A stretch of 48,255 bases of DNA. Source: Caryophanales bacterium UBA6449. Lineage in GTDB: Bacteria > Bacillota_I > Bacilli_A > RFN20 > CAG-288. The translations under genes were made by a program, and so were the position numbers. The notes under the pieces are model-generated. The model was not told where the DNA came from, searched no databases, and was given only the letters and a program-made list of their open reading frames with translations. How positions within the stretch are numbered: position 1 is the first letter of the stretch; each line of letters starts with the position of its first letter. The stretch lies in NCBI GenBank assembly GCA_002437105.1, contig DJOB01000004.1, positions 133,125-181,379 of the forward strand, in the 5' to 3' direction. Below, one piece after another: positions 24,215-32,618 of the stretch.

Positions 24215-25501
24215 GTGACTGAGAGCGATTATCGAAAGATGTTGATTCCTCCTCTGGATGAGGTTGGTTTTAAAGCTTTTAGCAGTGCCTTATTGGCTGA
24301 TCCAGTAAAGGGGTGTGCGTTTAAGCCCGGCGATCTTTCATGCGTGCTGTCCGCTGTTACCGGTGCCGAGCCCGACCCGGTCTTCACCGGTTACGCCCTC
24401 TACCCCTATGGAACTTTCGTCGGGCGCCAACCGCTCTATCTGGCTGGCGGTCTCTATCCCATGGATCGTTCGGCCTTCGCGGTCAGCTCCGGTCTAGCCG
24501 AAGCCCTGAAGGGGCGGAGCAAGCCTCGAGTCATCGATCTGTGCGCGGCGCCGGGCGGCAAGACCATCGCGCTCTCTGACCTTGTGGATCTAGGCTTCGT
24601 GCTCGCCAACGATATCTCGCGGAAGAGAGCGGGGATACTGCGCACCAACCTGGAGCGCAGCGGGATTCCCGACTGTGCGGTGACCTGCCAGGAACCGGGC
24701 CTGATCGCCCAGCGGCTGGGGCCCGTCTTCGATGCGGTCATCCTCGATGCGCCCTGCTCCGGGTCGGGAATGACCCGCAAGGATGAGGAGATGGGGCGCG
24801 ACTGGTCGCTGACCAAGGTTCACGAGTGTGCGGACCTGCAGCGGAATCTGCTCGACTCCGCCTATCAGCTCCTCGCTCCCGGTGGAATCCTCTCATATTC
24901 CACCTGCTCCTATTCGCGGGAGGAGGATGAGGACCAGGTAGCGGATTTCCTCCGGCGACACGGGGATATATCGATCGTCCCTACGCCATCCTTCGGGGGT
25001 ATAGAGGGGATCGGAGGAATCGGTTATCGGTATGTACCCGGCCTTTTTAAAGGGGAGGGACAGTACCGCTGCCTGCTGGCGAAGAGCGGCACGGCGGCGC
25101 CCGTCCCGACTCTGCCTCTACCGACTTTCGAGCTCGGCGGTCGCTCCTATTCGGGGATCGATCTCAATGGGGTCAGGCGAATCATCTCCGATCTGGTCGA
25201 TGGCGTTGTCTCGCTCGCCCCGATCAAGCTCGGATATGCGGTCGAGAATACCGACCGGGAGATGAAAGCTCCCTACGATTGGGATCTCTCGCACCTGACT
25301 GATATCTTTCTACCCTCGCTCGAGCTCGAGCGGAGGCAGGCGGAGATGTATCTATCGGGACTCGATCTGCGGGATGCCGAGCTGAGCGGCGAGGATGGAA
25401 TCGTGCGGTTCACCTATCAGGGGCATCCCCTGGGGTTTGGCAAGCGGATGCGAGGGAGGATCAGAAACCTTCTGCCCAAGGGGCTGCGGGTCGCTATTTG
25501 A
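24215..25501 (+). CDS. RsmF/YebU-type rRNA (cytosine-C5-)-methyltransferase
   Basis: SAM-dependent m5C methyltransferase of the NOL1/NOP2/Sun family, 428 residues. Intact motifs: SAM loop VIDLCAAPGGKT, motif IV LDAPCSGSG and motif VI YSTCSYSREED, so both catalytic cysteines are present. The C-terminal PUA-like part ends with GKRMRGRIRNLLPKGLR, as in RsmF/YebU. Start is GTG at 24215 because AAAGGAGG lies six bases upstream; similarity does not extend to the earlier ATG. Its 3' end overlaps the convergent GH32-like gene by eight bases. Target site not determined. Confidence 0.9.
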   Translation: MTESDYRKMLIPPLDEVGFKAFSSALLADPVKGCAFKPGDLSCVLSAVTGAEPDPVFTGYALYPYGTFVGRQPLYLAGGLYPMDRSAFAVSSGLAEALKGRSKPRVIDLCAAPGGKTIALSDLVDLGFVLANDISRKRAGILRTNLERSGIPDCAVTCQEPGLIAQRLGPVFDAVILDAPCSGSGMTRKDEEMGRDWSLTKVHECADLQRNLLDSAYQLLAPGGILSYSTCSYSREEDEDQVADFLRRHGDISIVPTPSFGGIEGIGGIGYRYVPGLFKGEGQYRCLLAKSGTAAPVPTLPLPTFELGGRSYSGIDLNGVRRIISDLVDGVVSLAPIKLGYAVENTDREMKAPYDWDLSHLTDIFLPSLELERRQAEMYLSGLDLRDAELSGEDGIVRFTYQGHPLGFGKRMRGRIRNLLPKGLRVAI

Positions 25502-26828
25502 TGTGGTTGAGCGTGAATAGCTTCAGACCCTTCACTCCGGCGCTGGTCGCGATCTGAGGATTGTTGTCGGCGAGGATGTAGGAGACGCAGCGACCGGCGT
25601 GGAAGATCTCGATGCAGTCCTGATCGATCAGGGCGGAGACCGGACAGGTATCGCCCTTCACCGGGAGGGCAGCATTGACCATGGTGCGGAACCTCTCGAG
25701 GTTGGAGAGGGCTTTTCTCCGATCCACATGCAGGGTGGAGTCGCTCAAGTAGATGGCGAGATTGCCGATCGTGACGTAGTCACCATCGCGCAGCGTCACC
25801 TTCAAAAGCTGGGGGAGATGGGTCTGTTTGATCTTGGGCTCATCCTCGGTGAAGATCAGTCGATTCTCTATCAGCGGATGGAGCTCGAGCGCGATTCCGC
25901 TCCGATCGGCGGTCAGTCTCTTCGGCAGCGATATCATCCCTCTTGCGCCCTTGATGTCGTGTTCCATCTCTAGGGCGGTCATCAGGTAGGGCAGATTTCT
26001 AGTGTCGTAGGCGATTCGGGGTGAGGAGGAATCCATCCCGTAGTCGAGGATCTGCTGATTCTTGGTATCCAGCGCGAGAGATCCGGCTTTAAAGTCTAGA
26101 TTTCCCCGGCATCCGACGATCTTGGAGGCGGTCTCGATCAGGGCGCAGTCCAGCCCGTCGATCCTCAGGAAGCGCAGGGTGAGAACGGGCGACTTGAAAG
26201 GGAGGGCAAACCGGGTCTGAAACGAGAATCGACACTCTACCTTCTTGAATAGGCACAGCTGCGGAGCTGCTCTATCATCCGTTCCTAGGACGGTCAGATA
26301 CTCCTCTGGGCCGACGCCGTAGAACTCCGGGTCCCTGATCGATTCGGGAACGAGTCCGGCGGCGATCAGGCTCTGCTCCGTGATGAGGACCCGTTTGCTA
26401 TTCACGTTGTCGAATACCGTGCGCCCCGACTGCTGGTGCGAGGTGACGGCGAGGATGGAGGTGTGGAGGGGAGCTGACGCCGGGAAGATATTCAGATCCC
26501 GCGCGGTGTGTCCCTCCGATCTCAAACCGATATAGATCAGTTCGAGATCGCCGTTGGCGAGCTGGCGGATCGATCCGGCGCGCGCCCCGTCCGCATCCTC
26601 GGCGATGGTCGGATAGACTGCGCAGCTCTCATCTTTCCACTGCATGAGGTCCTCGCTGGACACGAAGGCGATGTAGCGCCGGTCGGAGCGCTCGAGACGA
26701 AACGGAAAGAATTCGAAGAACGCCCTATAGAGTCCGCGGCTATAGGCTATTCCCGACAACTGGTAGGAAGTATTGACCCGGGGGGCGATATGGGCCTTGG
26801 GTCGCACAGCTTTTCTAGGGATATCCAT
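25494..26828 (-). CDS. GH32-fold (invertase-like) protein lacking catalytic residues
   Basis: 444 residues with the layout of a sucrose-6-phosphate hydrolase of glycoside hydrolase family 32. The N-terminal block SGIAYSRGLYRAFFEFFP aligns with NDPNGLIYYKGKYHLFYQ, but the catalytic nucleophile motif NDPNG is YQLSG. DGARAGSI matches the fSGSav block, and IRDPE (164-168) preserves the transition-state RDP motif. The expected acid/base ECPDLF motif is not found near 220-235. DSSSPRIAYDTRNLPYLM and ISLPKRLT match later GH32 blocks, followed by a C-terminal beta-sandwich. Probably a non-catalytic sugar-binding or regulatory derivative. No ribosome site precedes the ATG, and a TATAAT ends eight bases before it, suggesting a leaderless mRNA. 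Confidence 0.75.
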   Translation of the reverse strand: MDIPRKAVRPKAHIAPRVNTSYQLSGIAYSRGLYRAFFEFFPFRLERSDRRYIAFVSSEDLMQWKDESCAVYPTIAEDADGARAGSIRQLANGDLELIYIGLRSEGHTARDLNIFPASAPLHTSILAVTSHQQSGRTVFDNVNSKRVLITEQSLIAAGLVPESIRDPEFYGVGPEEYLTVLGTDDRAAPQLCLFKKVECRFSFQTRFALPFKSPVLTLRFLRIDGLDCALIETASKIVGCRGNLDFKAGSLALDTKNQQILDYGMDSSSPRIAYDTRNLPYLMTALEMEHDIKGARGMISLPKRLTADRSGIALELHPLIENRLIFTEDEPKIKQTHLPQLLKVTLRDGDYVTIGNLAIYLSDSTLHVDRRKALSNLERFRTMVNAALPVKGDTCPVSALIDQDCIEIFHAGRCVSYILADNNPQIATSAGVKGLKLFTLNHIK

Positions 26829-26928
26829 CGCGAGAGATTATATCCGCTAAAATTGGAGATACGCGCCTCGAATCGTAAGATTCGGCGCGCGCCCGCTCCG
26901 GTAACGCGGATGAATATCCACTTGAATC

Positions 26929-26958
26929 TTGAATATATCTATGATTAAGTGCTAAACT
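26929..26958 (+). promoter_or_regulatory. Putative rpmB promoter
   Basis: TTGAAT (26929-26934) and TAAACT (26953-26958), 18-base spacer, 41 bases before the start codon. Confidence 0.5.
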
Positions 26959-26999
26959 CTTTTCCGCTATTGTAAAAGCCAATCTAGGAGGCAATACGT

Positions 27000-27281
27000 A
27001 TGTCAAGAGTAGATAGTCTGACCGGTCGTGGACCTTCAACCGGAAACCACAGGAGCCACTCTCTGCGCGCTTCTAGGCGCACTTGGAATGTGAACCTGCA
27101 GTGGGCCACCGTTACCATCAATGGTAAGAAGGCTCGCCTCCGCGTTTCCGCTAAGACTCTGAAGACGCTGCGCAAGGCTCAGAAGCATGTTGCTCCTGTG
27201 GCCCAGCCCACCGCTGATCAGGTCGCTGCTGCTGAGGCTCCCGCCCCAGTGGCTGCTCCTGCCGCTCCTGCTGCTAAGTAG
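27000..27281 (+). CDS. rpmB: 50S ribosomal protein L28 with Ala/Pro-rich tail
   Basis: 93 residues; ordinary L28 has about 62. The core is SRVDSLTGRGPSTGNHRSHSLR ... WNVNLQWATVTINGKKARLRVSAKTLKTL. No zinc-binding cysteines remain (C-minus form). The last 30 residues are an Ala/Pro/Val tail similar in style to the extra tail of L20 in this window. AGGAGG lies seven to eight bases before the ATG. Single-gene unit with its own terminator. Confidence 0.95.
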   Translation: MSRVDSLTGRGPSTGNHRSHSLRASRRTWNVNLQWATVTINGKKARLRVSAKTLKTLRKAQKHVAPVAQPTADQVAAAEAPAPVAAPAAPAAK

Positions 27282-27300
27282 CAGGTTTGACGCTTGAAAG

Positions 27301-27325
27301 GACTCGCTCTGTGCGAGTCTTTTTT
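27301..27325 (+). terminator. rpmB terminator
   Basis: GACTCGC (27301-27307) with GCGAGTC (27313-27319) followed by six T. Confidence 0.85.
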
Positions 27326-27386
27326 GTTTCTTTCCTTTCGGTTCTTTACGGGAGTATTTAGTTAGTAGCCAGCGGGATAGATCGAA

Positions 27387-27412
27387 TAAAAAAAGAGCTC
27401 CGCGCGGAGCTC
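27387..27412 (-). terminator. Terminator of the 237-residue membrane protein gene
   Basis: Perfect palindrome GAGCTCCGCGCGGAGCTC (27395-27412); the minus-strand transcript ends in a U-run. Confidence 0.8.
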
Positions 27413-27428
27413 TTTCGATCTGATTTAG

Positions 27429-28142
27429 CTACTGAGGATTACCGACGAAGATCGCGATCGCGATCAGCAGGAGGTTGAGGCCCGCCACCAGGTGAGCAGA
27501 CCAGATGTTGACTGACATCCAGTTGACCTTCGGCCGGAGGAAGTAGGTGGCACCATCGACCTCGGTGCGCTCCATCCGGCTCCAGTTCTTGACCTTCGGG
27601 TTGAGGAGGGAAGCGAGCAGCAGGACGGAGAGGCCGCAGGCGACATAGCGAGGGATCAGGTTCATTCCGACGAGCGACAGATCGCCGGTGGTGACGCCGA
27701 TCGACAGGATGCCCCACCCGGCGGTGAAGAGGATGCCTACCATCCAGCAGATGAGCGACCCTTTGACATTGCTCAGGGGCAGGACCGTCGCTAGGCCCAA
27801 GCCGAGGCTGGAGGCCGCAGCGAAGAGCATGACGAATAGAGGGTAGACCGAGATGCGGTCAGCGGAGTCCGGCACGCTGGGAACGGGGATATCTCCTCCG
27901 AAGATCAGTGCCGTGGCGGCCATGCCGAGCAGCGCCGCGGCCAGACCCGCTACGAGGGGAAGGATCCTCTTGGATCCCTTGGCGTTTCCCAGCTCGCCAG
28001 GATAGGTGTTGAGCAGGGTCATCCTATCGTCGTTGGTGCTGCTGCGGCGACAGGTCGCCCAGCTGACGGTCAGGTAGATCAGCTCGGCGGCAGCGGCGAG
28101 GAGCGCGATCGTCCCGGCCGCTATCTCGTATGTGCTATACAT
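27429..28142 (-). CDS. Multi-pass membrane protein of unknown function
   Basis: 237 residues with about six membrane helices (about 5-28, 60-82, 98-120, 128-148, 160-178, 208-232) and a charged cytoplasmic loop containing NDDRMTLLNTYPGE. I recognise no family. AGGAGG lies five bases before the ATG. It follows rpe by 59 bases on the same strand with no terminator between, so it may be read through from the rsmB-to-rpe operon. Confidence 0.75.
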   Translation of the reverse strand: MYSTYEIAAGTIALLAAAAELIYLTVSWATCRRSSTNDDRMTLLNTYPGELGNAKGSKRILPLVAGLAAALLGMAATALIFGGDIPVPSVPDSADRISVYPLFVMLFAAASSLGLGLATVLPLSNVKGSLICWMVGILFTAGWGILSIGVTTGDLSLVGMNLIPRYVACGLSVLLLASLLNPKVKNWSRMERTEVDGATYFLRPKVNWMSVNIWSAHLVAGLNLLLIAIAIFVGNPQ

Positions 28143-28201
28143 TCTTCTTCCTCCTTGCGTCCACCTGATTCTATATCGTAAGAGGAGGGGAGCAGGTGGT
28201 T

Positions 28202-28873
28202 CTACTTCCTTCCCAGTATCTCTTCAAGGGCTTTTGCAGGTTCGCTGGACATGCAGATGTAGGCGCCGGATACGAGCACCGAGGCGCCGTTTGCTAAGCA
28301 GAGGGGACCGGTGTGGGCGTTGATGCCGCCATCGACCTCGATGTCGGTGGCGAGTCCATTCGCGTCGATGTACTTCTTCAGCTCCGCGATCTTGGTCTCG
28401 CTTCCGGGGATGAAGGTCTGACCGGATCTGCCCGGGTGGACCGACATGACCATGACGCGGTCGAATCCGGCGAGGCATCTAAGCACCTCGGGAGAGAGGG
28501 GAGTCTCGGGATTGAGGGCTAGACCGATGATTCGACCCTTGCGGTAGGGCTCGATGGCCTGCAGGAATTCCTCCGGCGCCCCGTTGAGGGTCTCGTAGTG
28601 GACGGTCACCTGATCCGCCCCCAGATTTATGAATGCCTCCGCGTGGGGCAGAGGATTCTGCACCATGAGGTGGACATCGGTGAAGAGACCGCGGTTGGTG
28701 AAGAATTTGAAGAGGTGCTCACCGAAGGAGATCCAGGGGGTGAAGTGTCCATCCATCACATCGTAGTGGATCATCTTGACGCCGGCGTCGACCAACCGGT
28801 TCAGCTCCGCGTCCAGCCTGGAGAAATCCAGGGAGAGGACGGAGGGGGCAACCTGGGGATATTCGAGTTTCAT
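28202..28873 (-). CDS. rpe: Ribulose-phosphate 3-epimerase
   Basis: Interconverts ribulose-5-P and xylulose-5-P in the pentose phosphate pathway, cytoplasmic, 223 residues. TIM-barrel motifs are intact: APSVLSLDFS, IHYDVMDGHFTP (metal and catalytic Asp), DVHLMV, MVMSVHPGRSGQ and DIEVDGGINAHT. The gene begins seven bases after rsgA, in the usual Bacilli order prpC-prkC-rsgA-rpe. Confidence 0.97.
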   Translation of the reverse strand: MKLEYPQVAPSVLSLDFSRLDAELNRLVDAGVKMIHYDVMDGHFTPWISFGEHLFKFFTNRGLFTDVHLMVQNPLPHAEAFINLGADQVTVHYETLNGAPEEFLQAIEPYRKGRIIGLALNPETPLSPEVLRCLAGFDRVMVMSVHPGRSGQTFIPGSETKIAELKKYIDANGLATDIEVDGGINAHTGPLCLANGASVLVSGAYICMSSEPAKALEEILGRK

Positions 28874-28880
28874 ATCTATT

Positions 28881-29789
28881 CTATTTTTCCTTTCCCGGCC
28901 TCGAGGAGTGGGAGGATCTCTTCTCCCAGCCCCGCGGCGCGTTCGCCTCGCTCAAAAGCTTCAGATAGTTCTGGTACGAGTCGGGGCAGATGAGACCGTT
29001 CGCGACCGCTTCGGAGACGGCGCACCCGGGCTCGTTTCGGTGGAGGCAGTCGCGGAAGCGACACGCGTAGGCGAGGTTGAAGAAGCCGGGGAAGTCGTGG
29101 GCGAGCTCGCTCTGATCCAAGGTCAGCCGAAAATCCGAGAAGCCCGGGGTATCCGCGAGGAACCCGTGGGCGAAGGGGATCAGGATTACCTCTTTCGTCT
29201 GGTGCATTCCCCGTCCCATCTGCTCGTCGAATCGACCGACTGGGCGCTTGAATTCCGGATCTATCTCATTGGATAGAGAGGACTTACCAACTCCGGTCTG
29301 TCCCATGAAGGCGGATATCTTTCCCTCCACTTTCTCCACCAGGGCCGGCAGCTCTTCCTCACATTCTCTCCCCATCGTGAATACCCGATATCCCAGCTTC
29401 TCGTACCAGGCCAGCCGGGTCCGGCAGGTCGCCTGCTCCTGCGGATTCAACAGGTCCCATTTGGTCACGATGATGAAGGCGGGAATGTTGGAGCTGATCG
29501 CGGCAGTCAGGTACTTATCCAAAAGGAACGAGGAGAAGTCGGGCTGCTTGGCCGAGATGGTGACGGCCACCTGATCGATATTGGCGACGCGCGGGCGCTC
29601 CATGACGCTGGTGCGAGGGAGAAAGCGCACGATCTGGTCGGAGTCGTCGATCTCGACCAGGTCGCCGATCATCGGCAGACCATCCCGCGTGTCTCGTCCC
29701 TTGCGCCGCTTCGCCCTGATGACCTCTCCGCTCTCGAGGTAGACCTCGTAGCCCAGCGAGGAGGAATGGGTGATTCGGCCGCGCCTCAC
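28881..29789 (-). CDS. rsgA: Ribosome small-subunit GTPase RsgA
   Basis: Circularly permuted GTPase for late 30S maturation, 302 residues. N-terminal OB fold (GDLVEIDDSDQIVRFLP), then G4 VTKWDL, G1 GQTGVGKSSL, G3 DTPGFSDF in permuted order, and C-terminal zinc site C-CRFRDCLHRNEPGC. Start GTG overlaps the prkC stop by four bases (GTGA). In Bacillus RsgA is a PrkC substrate, so this operon neighbourhood is meaningful. Confidence 0.97.
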   Translation of the reverse strand: MRRGRITHSSSLGYEVYLESGEVIRAKRRKGRDTRDGLPMIGDLVEIDDSDQIVRFLPRTSVMERPRVANIDQVAVTISAKQPDFSSFLLDKYLTAAISSNIPAFIIVTKWDLLNPQEQATCRTRLAWYEKLGYRVFTMGRECEEELPALVEKVEGKISAFMGQTGVGKSSLSNEIDPEFKRPVGRFDEQMGRGMHQTKEVILIPFAHGFLADTPGFSDFRLTLDQSELAHDFPGFFNLAYACRFRDCLHRNEPGCAVSEAVANGLICPDSYQNYLKLLSEANAPRGWEKRSSHSSRPGKEK

Positions 29790-30700
29790 GAGCGGCGCCT
29801 CCGCTTGATGCGGCTGTTCTGGAAGGCGCGCTTGATCCGCTCCCAGATCGAGGGTGCCTTCTGGACCATCTGCGGGTTATTCTTCACGCGCAGGATATCC
29901 TCGCGCAGATCGTAGACGGACTGATAGCGGTCCAGAGGATTCTTCGCGCAGCACCGATAGATGATCTTAGCGACGCTCTCGGGACACTCGCTATTGAACT
30001 TGCGGATGTTGGGGAACTTGGTGTTGGCGTGTCCCATGGCGACCTTCATCGGCGTATCCCCCTCGAAGGGGACCTTGCCGGTGATGAGCTCAAAGAAGGT
30101 GATGCCCATCGAATAGATATCGGACTGGGGGGTGGCCTGTCCGCCGGCGGATATCTCGGGTGCCAGATAGTGGATGCTTCCCACCACATTCTGCGTCTTG
30201 GTGATGTGGGCGGAGTTCATGAAGGTGGCGATACCGAAATCGCCCAGCTTGATGGTGCCATCCGGCATCAGGAAGATATTCTCCGGCTTGATGTCCCGGT
30301 GGATGACCAGGTTGCGGTGCGCGTAGAGCATGGCGCGGCAGAGCTGGGCCATCGCATCCAGCGCCTCGGGGATGGGCAGGCGCCCGCGCTGGTCGAGGAC
30401 CTGGCGCAGTGTCTTGCCGGGGATGTACTCGTTGACGATGAAAGGACGCCCCTCGTAGTTTCCCACGTTCAGCACGCGGACGATGTTGGGATTCTGGAGG
30501 CTGGCGGTCGTCTGAGCCTCCCGGTTGAAGCGCTCGAGGTTCATCTTGTCCCGCATGTTCTCGTCCTTGATCATCTTGATGGCGACGGGATTGCCGGTGA
30601 CGATGTCGGTGGCCTTGTAGACGTTGGCCATGCCGCCTGAGCCGATGGGGTCGCCCTCGATCTTATAGCGGCCTCCGATCAGGGTTCCACGCGGGTCCAT
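29786..30700 (-). CDS. prkC: Soluble Ser/Thr protein kinase (PrkC kinase domain only)
   Basis: Hanks-type kinase, 304 residues. All core motifs are present: GSGGMANVYKA (P-loop), AIKMIK (catalytic Lys), HRDIKPENI, LGDFGIA (DFG), VGSIHYLAPE. The protein ends after the kinase fold with a basic tail (RIKRRRRS). The transmembrane helix and extracellular PASTA repeats of PrkC/PknB are absent, so it should be cytoplasmic and cannot sense muropeptides directly. It overlaps prpC by one base and rsgA by four. Confidence 0.95.
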   Translation of the reverse strand: MDPRGTLIGGRYKIEGDPIGSGGMANVYKATDIVTGNPVAIKMIKDENMRDKMNLERFNREAQTTASLQNPNIVRVLNVGNYEGRPFIVNEYIPGKTLRQVLDQRGRLPIPEALDAMAQLCRAMLYAHRNLVIHRDIKPENIFLMPDGTIKLGDFGIATFMNSAHITKTQNVVGSIHYLAPEISAGGQATPQSDIYSMGITFFELITGKVPFEGDTPMKVAMGHANTKFPNIRKFNSECPESVAKIIYRCCAKNPLDRYQSVYDLREDILRVKNNPQMVQKAPSIWERIKRAFQNSRIKRRRRS

Positions 30701-31458
30701 CAGATCTTCCTCCTCTCGATGAGGGCGACCGAGATGTTATCCTTGCCCCCCGCATCGTTCGCGGCATTTACCAGGGTTACCACTTTGCTGTTGATATCGC
30801 AGTCCTTGCGTAGGACATTGGCGATCACCTGGTCCGAGATCATGGTGTAGAGACCGTCGGAGCAGAGCATCAGATAGGAGAAGTCCGAGGGGATCTGCGT
30901 GAACTTCACTCGCATCTTCTCCTGTATTCCCAGGGCGTTGGTGATGATGTTGCGATCGGGATGGACGCGCGCCTGCTGGCGGGTGATCCGTCCCTTCTTG
31001 ACCAGCATCTCGACATAGGAGTCGTCGACGGTGATCTGATCGAGCGTGACCCGGCGGGGCTTAAGCGTGTAGCACCGCGAATCGCCCATGTTGGCGATGA
31101 GGGTCTGCTCGGCGAAGACGATGGCTACCACGGCCGTGGTTCCCATGCCCGCACACTCCTGGACGGCTTTCGAGGTATCGAATATCTGCGCGTTGGCCCG
31201 GGTCAGCGTCTCCTTGATCAGCCGCTTAGCAGCGGTCAGGGACGGGGTCTTCGTCAGGGGTTCAAAAGCGTCGCGAAAGGCGTTGAGAGCCATGGATGAG
31301 GCCAGCTCTCCCTTCCTGTGTCCGCCCATGCCATCGAAGACGCAGAGGAGCGTGTATCCCGGCCCCTTGATGATGCCGGCCGAGTCCTCGTTGTGGCTGC
31401 GGAGCCGACCGATATCGGTCAGCGAGAAGGAGCGAAATTCGAACTCGGGTTTCCTCAT
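30700..31458 (-). CDS. prpC: PP2C-type protein phosphatase PrpC
   Basis: Metal-dependent Ser/Thr phosphatase that reverses PrkC, 252 residues. Motifs: DIGRLRSHNEDS, CVFDGMGGHRKGE, GMGTTAVVAI, IANMGDSRCY, LMLCSDGLYTMI, GGKDNISVALI, giving the metal-binding aspartates. The start overlaps rlmN by four bases (ATGA) and the stop overlaps the kinase start by one, so phosphatase and kinase are produced together. Confidence 0.97.
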   Translation of the reverse strand: MRKPEFEFRSFSLTDIGRLRSHNEDSAGIIKGPGYTLLCVFDGMGGHRKGELASSMALNAFRDAFEPLTKTPSLTAAKRLIKETLTRANAQIFDTSKAVQECAGMGTTAVVAIVFAEQTLIANMGDSRCYTLKPRRVTLDQITVDDSYVEMLVKKGRITRQQARVHPDRNIITNALGIQEKMRVKFTQIPSDFSYLMLCSDGLYTMISDQVIANVLRKDCDINSKVVTLVNAANDAGGKDNISVALIERRKI

Positions 31459-32618
31459 GCTAGGACCTTCTCGTGCCGGGCCCGCAGCTGACCGCAGGCC
31501 GCATCGATATCCGAACCGAACTCCTTGCGCACCGTCGCTTTGATGCCGGATTTGAGGAGGATGTTCTGGAACGATTTGACCCGATCGCGCTCGCTGCGCT
31601 CGAAGGGCTTCTCACGCACGGGGTTGTACGGAATCAGGTTCACGTAGCCGAAGGTGGGCTTGATGAGGCGAGCGAGCGTCCGCGCCTGCTCGTCCGAGTC
31701 GTTGATGCCCTTGAGCATGATGTACTCGTAGGTGACACGACGACCCCCGGAGTCCTTGCCGTACTGCATGATCGCATCGATGAGCTTAGCGAGGGGATAG
31801 GCCTTGTCGATGGGCATGATCTTGCGCCGGGTCTCATCGTCGGGGGCGTGGAGCGAGATGGCCAGATTGACCTGGAGTCCCTCCTTGCCGAAGCGGATGA
31901 TGCCGGGTACGATGCCGCAGGTCGAGACCGTGATGTGGCGCGCGCCGATGGCGAGACCGCGCTGATCGTTGATGATGCGGATGAAGTCGAGGACGTTATC
32001 GTAGTTGTCCATCGGCTCGCCGATGCCCATGACCACCACGTGGGTGACGTGGGATCCGGGGTCCTTGGCTCGCAGCATCTCGTCCATGTTGAGCACCTGA
32101 CCCACCATCTCGCCCGCGGTCAGTCCGCGCGACTTCTTGATCAGTCCGGAGGCGCAGAAGGCGCAACCCATGTTGCAGCCGACCTCGCTGGTCACGCAGA
32201 CTGAGTCGCCGTACTCGTACCGCATCAGGACCGTCTCGATGTCGGAGCCGTCCCAGAGGCGGGACAGGGTCTTTATGGTGCCATCTTTGGAGTTCTCCAC
32301 GATGATGGTCTCGGGGCGGTAGAGCTCGTACTTCGCCTTCAGCACCTCCCGGAACTTGGCGGAGATATCGGTCATCTCGTCGAACGACTTGGCGCGCTTC
32401 TCGTAGAGCCAGGTGAAGATCTGCCGAGCGCGATAGGGCTTCTGCCCCAGGGCGATCATATCCGCCTCCAGCTTGTCCAGGCGCAGCCCGTAGATGTTCA
32501 CTTTTTCTGATTTAGTCCCACCTTTAGGGAATACCTGACGGTGCAGAGCGAAGGAGATCTTCTCCTCCTCGCTCACCTTGTCCGAGTAGGTAACCTTCTT
32601 CTCACTCTCGTCCGCCAT
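31455..32618 (-). CDS. rlmN: 23S rRNA (adenine-C2)-methyltransferase / tRNA m2A37 enzyme RlmN
   Basis: Radical-SAM methyltransferase acting on 23S A2503 and tRNA A37, 387 residues. The cluster motif is GCNMGCAFCASG, with GIGEPMDNYDNV, SLHAPDDETRRKIMP and YIMLKGINDSDEQA downstream and the second catalytic Cys near the end (DIDAACGQL). About 40 N-terminal residues are an extra charged extension. The ATG directly follows the rsmB-like stop codon. Confidence 0.96.
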   Translation of the reverse strand: MADESEKKVTYSDKVSEEEKISFALHRQVFPKGGTKSEKVNIYGLRLDKLEADMIALGQKPYRARQIFTWLYEKRAKSFDEMTDISAKFREVLKAKYELYRPETIIVENSKDGTIKTLSRLWDGSDIETVLMRYEYGDSVCVTSEVGCNMGCAFCASGLIKKSRGLTAGEMVGQVLNMDEMLRAKDPGSHVTHVVVMGIGEPMDNYDNVLDFIRIINDQRGLAIGARHITVSTCGIVPGIIRFGKEGLQVNLAISLHAPDDETRRKIMPIDKAYPLAKLIDAIMQYGKDSGGRRVTYEYIMLKGINDSDEQARTLARLIKPTFGYVNLIPYNPVREKPFERSERDRVKSFQNILLKSGIKATVRKEFGSDIDAACGQLRARHEKVLA

